25,537 nt of DNA from Thermomucor indicae-seudaticae (lineage: Eukaryota; Mucoromycota; Mucoromycetes; Mucorales; Lichtheimiaceae). Shown here one piece after another: positions 19,759-25,537 of the stretch. How positions within the stretch are numbered: position 1 is the stretch's first letter; each line of letters starts with the position of its first letter. A program made the position numbers and the translations under genes. The notes under the pieces were generated by a model. It ran no database searches and had not been told where the DNA came from. It was given only the letters and a program-made list of their open reading frames with translations. Where the stretch lies: NCBI GenBank assembly GCA_000787465.1, contig JSYX01000366.1, positions 1 to 25,537 of the forward strand, in the 5' to 3' direction.

Positions 19759-20544
19759 GGTCTGTGTTTGACAGAGTCTCACAGAGACTGTTGCGTCACA
19801 GTTTGTCGCCAACAACACTTGTTTTTTTCCTCAGCATATCAACCATGTTAACGGCTCCAATATGTTGACTTTGCTTGTGGATATACAAGGCATAACTGCC
19901 GTAAAGGCGTAAACACTTCCTTCCTCCCAACCATAGCATTGGTCGTTCGTTGGAAGCCACACGCCCTTTTCAAGTTCCTAGGCCGACTTGCCGGCTCTGT
20001 TCACAGCGTACGTGATGGTGTTCACAAGCCGAGAAGAGAACGTCATAAAGTAAAGACGCTTTTGTTCTGGCGCTGACTCTCTTCAAACCATTGAGTCCAG
20101 AACGTTTCGTCATACATGCAGCTAGAAAACATATATAGCGCGCCTACTCTTACATTCCGAGGCAGGAGGGTTTCGTGATGGTCAACGCAAGAAAGCGTAG
20201 TCCTTATCACGGGTTTGACCTCGGCTTTGACTTCAACCTGATAACAAGGAATCAATAAAGATAAGGCAGACGCTGAAAGAGACGCTCGAAACGTTCTGAC
20301 TTCCTTTAAGGCAGTTAACTTATGGACGAAAGAATTCGTGCTTTTTTATTGATTATTGGGCTTACGCAACTGACTAACAAACTAACGAACGTCGTAAAAA
20401 GGAGAATGAGGCCTAGAGTATTAAGTGCCTTTCCATGACCCCGTGGCCACAAATTTGCGGGCCAGCTCGATTTCATCATTTTGTTTACCCGAAATAAAAA
20501 GTTCCATCCTAAAAAAGGCACGGCAAAAAGGTTCGGGAACGATA
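19759..20544. other. Upstream region between the aldo-keto reductase and the SEL1 gene
   Basis: This gap lies between divergent starts. Minus-strand frames at 20255-20043 and 20638-20315 show a few plausible splice signals (for example GTAAGA near 20154) but no family resemblance, and the second lies antisense to the SEL1 gene start. I make no call. Confidence 0.35.
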
Positions 20545-22425
20545 ATGGACGATTCGGATGAACAACTCCAGGCGAACACGTATATCTGGAGCCAAAGCGC
20601 TGATCAAATAACGATTTCATTCCTTGTTCCCGAAACATGCAAGGCTAAAGATCTTGATATTGTTATTGAACATCAGTATGTCAGAGCAGGATTAAAAGGC
20701 CAAGAGCCTGTACTAAAGGTACCAGCATCAATCGCGTTGCTTGCAGCCCTAGTTTCGCTTATTCATTGCTCGCAAACTTTAGGGAAAGCTATTTGCTCCC
20801 GTCAACCACTTTGAATCGCTCTGGCAACTCGAAAAGAACTCCATGTCTCCCTTCTCGTCTCTGACGACTTCGCCTTCCTTGTCAATTGCATCATCGTACG
20901 CGTTCATGTCGTCGCCTAATCACTCGCCGAATTCTTCAATGATCCTGCCTGCGCCCGCGCTTGCGGAATCGGCCACGAACGATGCCTCGTTTTCCGCTGA
21001 CTTGGCGGATATCTATCAGCAAACGGCAGCTCTTGGGTCGATATCAGCACAGTCTTCTTCGACGTCTGAAGATCATTCGCCCCAGCCCGCGTCTCCCACA
21101 TTGGCAAATACACCGCCGAGCATTGCGACGCCGCCCATGGTTGGAGAATCCTCACGGCAGCAACAACAGCCACAACAGCAGCAGCGTCCGAAATATAGGA
21201 TATTGACGATTCATCTGGAGAAAGAACAAGAGGGAATGGAGTGGGCGGTGCCCATTGCCAAGGGATGGAAATCTGATATGGACATCGACATCACAAGTGC
21301 ATACCACCTCGCCGGTTGGTTTGAAACTCGTATGGCGGACTATGAGGTGAATATAGAAGGACATAACTACGATTAGGTTATTAAAGACTTAATGTTACAA
21401 CTTAGAATGCATATCGGTATTATCTAAGTGCAGCGGAACGGGGTCATACCCCGTCCATGATCAAGGTGGCGGCCTTGCTAGAGGTAGACGTGAAGTTATC
21501 GGATGACTTGGAGAATCCAACGCTGATGAAGGTTTGCGTATCACTCAACCTGTTTTAGGCCGATAGAGAGATCATCGGAAACAAGGAGTCTTCTGTGTTG
21601 AAGAAGGATCTCAAGAAGGCTTTTGAATGGTACAAACGTGCTGCGGACGCTGTAGTGGAATCATCGGGTACGAGCACGAGCAATGGACCAGATGCTCTGG
21701 CATGCTACATCGTTGGAACAATGTACGGAGCCGGATCACCGGAAGCTGAAGTAGAAAAAGATTATGAGATGGCGCTTTTGTACTTTAACCGAGCCATGAA
21801 CATAACTGCACCACGTTTGGACGTTGATTTTGGAGTACTTGAACAGGAAGAGATACCAAAAGCATGCCTTCGCAACCATGCACCACACACGCGTGACGAG
21901 CGATACTTTTGCAGCGCTGCATTCCAGACTGGCCTGATTTATTTGTACGGTTCTCAACCTGAAGGCGAAGCGGTTCACTCGAAAACACATGTCGATGTCG
22001 ATCCGGAAAAAGCTATCCGATATTGGAAAGAAGCAGCTTTGCTTGGACACGCACAAGCTTCATACAACATTGGCATCATGTTTGCCAACGGTATGGGCGT
22101 TAAGCAGGACCTCTGGCAAGCCGGGAAATGGTTTGGAAGGGCGATTAAGCTGGATACCACAGGGAAGCTTGTAGCACCCGAAGGAGTTCGGATAGTCGAA
22201 TGGGATGCAGTGAAAGAGGAGAAAGCATCATCATCGGCAGAGAAGGATAAAAATAAGACGTCGCAACACAGAGAGCGAAAACAGAGAAAGAAGAAATCTC
22301 GACGGAACCGGGCGAGCAGACAGGACGGCGTTGTGTTTCATGCGCTAGTGGCGTTCGGGTCGATCGCTGCCGTAGCGGGCGTACTATGGTGGTGGTACCA
22401 AAAGACGTCAAGAAACGAGAAATAA
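20545..22425 (+). CDS. CS-domain and SEL1-repeat protein with a C-terminal membrane anchor
   Basis: The exons are 20545-20718, 20783-21346, 21406-21483 and 21559-22425, giving about 560 residues. Residues about 10-75 form a CS (p23/NudC-like) domain: YIWSQSADQITISFLVP, DLDIVIEHQYVRAGLKG, then GKLFAPVNHFESLWQLE after intron 1. A long Ser/Pro/Gln-rich linker follows. SEL1 repeats then appear (AYRYYLSAAERGHTPSMIKV, DLKKAFEWYKRAADAV, ALLYFNRAMN, AIRYWKEAALLGHAQASYNI, GMGVKQDLWQAGKWFGRAI). The C-terminus has a basic stretch (KQRKKKSRRNR) and one hydrophobic helix (FHALVAFGSIAAVAGVLWWW) five to ten residues from the end, suggesting a tail-anchored protein with its repeats in the cytosol. CS domains recruit Hsp90 or act as chaperones and SEL1 arrays are scaffolds, so an adaptor role is inferred. 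The last intron could instead be 27 nt (21532-21558), retaining 16 more residues. Confidence 0.85.
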
Positions 22426-22873
22426 TCTCCGTCACTATTCAAAGTCTTTTATAACCAAATCATTCTGGTTTTTTGTGTAATAAGCTCACCCCCACTTTTA
22501 CCCTATCGTCTTCGCTTCTAACCTTAATCGTTAAAAGATAAAGCAGACTACTTGGCGATTGTACCTATGTATCATGCACTTCGTTATGCTTGAGTCGTCG
22601 TTTTTGATTGCTGCGTCAATTTAAGGTAGAGTCAATGAGCATGTTGTTTTTGAACACGATCTGTTTCTCAATATGGTCAGTATATAAAGTCGTCGAGCCT
22701 TACGCACTTCCTGTTTAGCGATATTCATCTGTGAAATCAAAGGACAGTCTGTATATGGTGCAAGTCAGCTTAAATCGACACTGGGTCAAAAAAAAGACAA
22801 ATTTTTCTTTTAAATCGGCGACTTAATCGGTACTTTAATTATGGTCACCTACAAAGGTCAGGCTGGTGGAAGT
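22426..22873. other. 3' flank of the SEL1 gene, no gene seen
   Basis: This AT-rich stretch holds the 3' untranslated region of the SEL1-repeat gene and, on the other strand, that of the small unknown frame. No supported frame or repeat was found. Confidence 0.4.
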
Positions 22874-23191
22874 TTACATATCCACTCTTACGTACTCTCC
22901 TGTGAGACTTGTACTTCTCTGTTGCGTCCATTCAGGTTCTGGTTTAAACCTCTTGCGAATCGACCAGCTGTGGGATTCCAGGGATTGAGAGCTTTTTAAA
23001 AGACGGCTTCTCTTGTTCGTTTTGGCATTGTTCGTGTTAGAAGACTGAAGAAAATTGCTTAAGTTATGAGCTGTTTCTTCTTTATAGAATGGTGGCACTT
23101 TGCTTTCTAGAACGGACACACATCGCAAGAAAAACGTTGAAACGGCCCGTTTCAACCTTTGAAGCAGTATCGGATGAACGTTTTTTTGCAT
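22874..23191 (-). CDS. Unrecognised small basic protein
   Basis: From the ATG at 23191 (MQKNVHPILLQRLKRAVSTF) the frame encodes 105 residues, rich in Ser, Lys, Arg and Asn, ending WSIRKRFKPEPEWTQQ then RSTSLTGEYVRVDM. The frame is open upstream to about 23344, without another ATG and after a TGA, so an upstream exon is possible. There is no transmembrane segment, and I recognise no domain. It is longer than the chance frames around it, and the C-terminal PEPEW and GEY stretch looks like a conserved tail, but no independent evidence supports expression. Confidence 0.3.
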   Translation of the reverse strand: MQKNVHPILLQRLKRAVSTFFLRCVSVLESKVPPFYKEETAHNLSNFLQSSNTNNAKTNKRSRLLKSSQSLESHSWSIRKRFKPEPEWTQQRSTSLTGEYVRVDM

Positions 23192-23637
23192 GATATCACA
23201 AAAGAAATTATTCCTTCCTGGTTTGTAGTGACTTCCTATACAGGCTGAGCCTACTGACTTCGCTTTTTGGTGGGCAGAATCCGGATTCTGTTGCGTCAAA
23301 ACCACTTCCTCACTTGGCGGCTCTGCGTAGGCTGAAGTGCCCAATCACGGCAAATATATTACCCGTGACAATACCGCAATCTGGTTGGCTAATAGCCGAT
23401 GGGGGAGGATTGGGGAACGAACATTCTGGAGAGCCACTTATAAAAATGCTCCGACTTTGATGACTTATAACTCTAGATTTTCTTATTCTAATAGAAAATC
23501 TGAACCGATATCTTTTTTATTTGACTCCAAATGAACATATTTATCGGTTTACTTTTCATCCTAGGGTGGTTGTGTGTGTGCTATAACGCTTCAAAGTTGG
23601 CCACTGACCGTGTCGATGTAACGTGACTTGCAGCATA
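23192..23637. other. Region between the unknown frame and the MITE, no gene seen
   Basis: This holds two CCAAT-type words (CCAATC at 23340-23345 and ATTGG at 23410-23414) and a TATAAAAA at about 23439, all of which could belong to a promoter. There is a short inverted repeat (TCTAGATTTTCTTATTC / AATAGAAAATCTGA region, 23471-23503). No gene is supported. Confidence 0.35.
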
Positions 23638-23812
23638 CAGCGGTCCCTCGATTTTTTCCACCGCGGATTGGCCTGCAAACCACCGGAAAAACGTGAGGAT
23701 GGACAAAAATCGAGAGAGTTACACTGACAAGTGTTCAGCAGTTTGACCTCCAGGAAAGCGGAAAAATGTGAGGGCGGAAAAAGATCGAGGCGGAAAAATC
23801 GAGGGACCACTG
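23638..23812. mobile_element. pogo/Tigger-like MITE with TA target duplication
   Basis: This 175-bp element has terminal inverted repeats CAGCGGTCCCTCGATTTTTT (left) and CAGTGGTCCCTCGATTTTTC (right, minus strand) and is flanked on both sides by TA (23636-23637 and 23813-23814). Internal words such as GGAAAAACGTGAGG and GGAAAAATGTGAGG repeat near the ends. The CAGTGGTCCCTCG end and the TA target site fit pogo/Tigger-type members of the Tc1/mariner superfamily. It encodes nothing, so it is a miniature derivative. It lies directly against the broken CWC25 exon 2 copy. Confidence 0.85.
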
Positions 23813-25537
23813 TAAGATCTTAAACGGTATATTAGTGTCGACTTCACCTTTTTCAGGGGAATTCATGACTTACCTCCACCACCCATTGTAATTTAATCAA
23901 TAACCAAAAGAAAGCGGTTTGCGCTTGCGCATTTGAAGTGGGAGGACTCAAAACAGGCGCATCACACTCTCATGCATCAACGTTTTAATTAGGAGTGTAG
24001 CGCGCACCATGGGACACTTGTGATAAAGTGCCGCGAGGCATAAACGACTGACAAGGCATCAGAATTAAAAAAACGTGTCTATGCCAATCCTCACCAGAGC
24101 TTTCCTACGGTAGGGCTTATAGCTGTCTGCTCGTGGAAGACTGAAGTAGAATCCAACCTGCTTAGGACGGAAGTGACAAGTGCAAAATATTCGAGTAATT
24201 AGTGCTGTGTGCTATATGTATGAGCCTTTTTATCCTTGTCGACCTATACACCGCTCGCAATAAAAGCTGGCTCAATGACAGGTAATTGTTCTTTGCAAAG
24301 ACACGCTTCACCTGAAGTGACAGACGGTTAAGTAAACGATAAAGTTTACTCTTCAAAGTAAAAGCACATTCATCCTTCGACTAACCATTGGAAAGAGCGT
24401 CCAAGTTACATGCTGGCGATCACTCTCCGGCACCGATCCATCTCCGCATTCATGGTAGACGATAAGTATAGAAGATTTTAATGGGCAGAAATGAACAGCT
24501 TAAGCGACAATGATTCTCTACTCTACACCAATTGCAGTGGGCAGCCCCCAAGGGACACACAAATATTTTCAATAAATGGCGCAGAGCCCAAAGGTACAGT
24601 ATTATCTCCTTCAAAATACATTGCGCTTATAAGGCGTTTTGGTGCTATTTGTGAAGTGCTTTTTACAACGATTCTATATTCCATTTGACTTTTTGATGAA
24701 GTATGTTCGTACCAAATATGAACGCTGATCGGATTCAACCAATAACATAAGGAACGTATAAAGTATATAATCTAAAGGTCCATATTCTCCCTTTTTGGCA
24801 AGTGTTGCTATAAGTGCAAGAATCATGTCGCGTAATCCGTTTCAGCCAACATCGATATCTAAGCAGAATTCCTCCATTTATTAACATACTTTGCTCCTCA
24901 TTTCTCTTCTCAACACTACAAGCATGTTCAATTGAACGCAATTAAAGTATTATTTGACCTTCTCTTCGTTTGATCGTCAAGTGTCCATCTTTCAAGTTTA
25001 CAAAACAAGTTACAAAACGTCATTCTTTCTTCATAATACGTTTAGCCGAGCGAAAGCTAGACCAAGTTCCTTTCTTCAAGACAGGCGAACGTTGTGGTTA
25101 GAATTAACGGTGATCTGAAATACCAAAACTTTTTACTGATACGATTGCCTTCAGTCCAGACTACAGGGCCTCAATTGCGAGTCTTCAACGGCTATGTATT
25201 CTTTCACAGCTTCTGTGGTGTCTGTTTCAACGTTTATAAATTCAAGTTCGCATCATATCTCCCTTCTTTATTCTGTGGAGGAAGGTCGACTCTGGAGCAA
25301 TCGGGCTGGATGAGCGTCCGTGGGACTTTTTCTCTACAATACTGAGCCTTCTCCACTTAGGGAGTGACATTTTTTGGTAGGGCGTAAGAGCAAGTATTGG
25401 TAATTGAGTAAAGCAAACAGGTAGCGCACTGACCGCATATTATGATTTCTTTCTAGCAGACTATCATATCTTTCTTCTGTAAATCATTTTGTATATCACT
25501 GTGGGAACGAATTGAGTGAATTTCGGGTGAAAACCGG
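23813..25537 (-). pseudogene. Copy B: decayed inverted copy of the CWC25 5' end and its upstream region
   Basis: Read on the minus strand, this segment repeats copy A: the flank, then the ATG at 23886 with exon 1 (23886-23874, identical to CWC25 exon 1), intron 1 (23873-23819, donor GTAAGT, conserved ACTAAT branch site, acceptor AAG) and six bases of exon 2 (ATCTTA). Homology to CWC25 stops there, exactly at the MITE. On the plus strand, the part from about 25040 to the window end repeats the divergent unrecognised gene (3584-3936), but deletions within the matching exon (near 25065-25075) shift its frame, so that piece is a pseudogene too. The homology runs off the window edge. Reading frames in between are not conserved with copy A. 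Confidence 0.8.

Overview
This window reads as nuclear DNA of an intron-rich, early-diverging fungus. Mucoromycota is the best guess, by inference only. The evidence is many short GT-AG introns (about 43 to 150 nt), several genes that need three to eight exons, and fungal families such as an OPY2 membrane anchor, a SUR7/PalI-type protein, a Tlg2 syntaxin and a PHO80-like cyclin. I joined exons by hand, using splice signals, reading phase and remembered family consensus, so single junctions may be off by a few bases.

Layout. 1-1000 shows no gene. About 1002-1989 looks like a non-autonomous hAT-type element full of GATCTG/CAGATC subterminal repeats. It abuts and cuts off a PHO80-like cyclin pseudogene (1962-2604, minus) that also has a stop inside the cyclin box. 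2629-3154 holds a weak reading with a zinc-ribbon-like end. 3273-3936 (minus) contains exons of an unrecognised gene transcribed away from CWC25. CWC25 (5063-6187, plus) converges on IWS1/SPN1 (6799-8524, minus). A shared upstream region then leads to DHH1/DDX6 (9387-11198, plus). OPY2 (12175-13379, plus) converges on a GNL3/Grn1 N-terminal-domain protein (13431-14004, minus), which follows a four-helix SUR7/PalI-like gene (14162-14949, minus). Next come TLG2/syntaxin-16 (15806-17097, minus) and, divergently, ribosomal protein eL42 (17851-18369, plus). The aldo-keto reductase (18472-19722, minus) converges on eL42. A CS-domain plus SEL1-repeat plus C-terminal-anchor protein (20545-22425, plus) follows. 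The right end holds a small unknown reading frame (22874-23191), a 175-bp pogo/Tigger-like MITE (23638-23812) and a long inverted copy (23813-25537) of the CWC25 upstream region.

The genes are mostly housekeeping: splicing (Cwc25), transcription elongation (Iws1), mRNA decay (Dhh1), ribosome and nucleolus (eL42, GNL3N), trafficking (Tlg2), HOG/MAPK membrane anchoring (Opy2) and redox metabolism. They do not form one pathway. The notable structure is the pair of inverted copies flanking the core. They carry the CWC25 promoter, its 13-nt first exon, its intron 1 and part of the divergent neighbour; the distal copy is decayed and ends exactly at the MITE. Other points are four genes with coding first exons of 13 nt or less, a candidate GC-AG intron, and a 26-nt intron or frameshift in OPY2. 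I saw no CRISPR array, rRNA or convincing tRNA.
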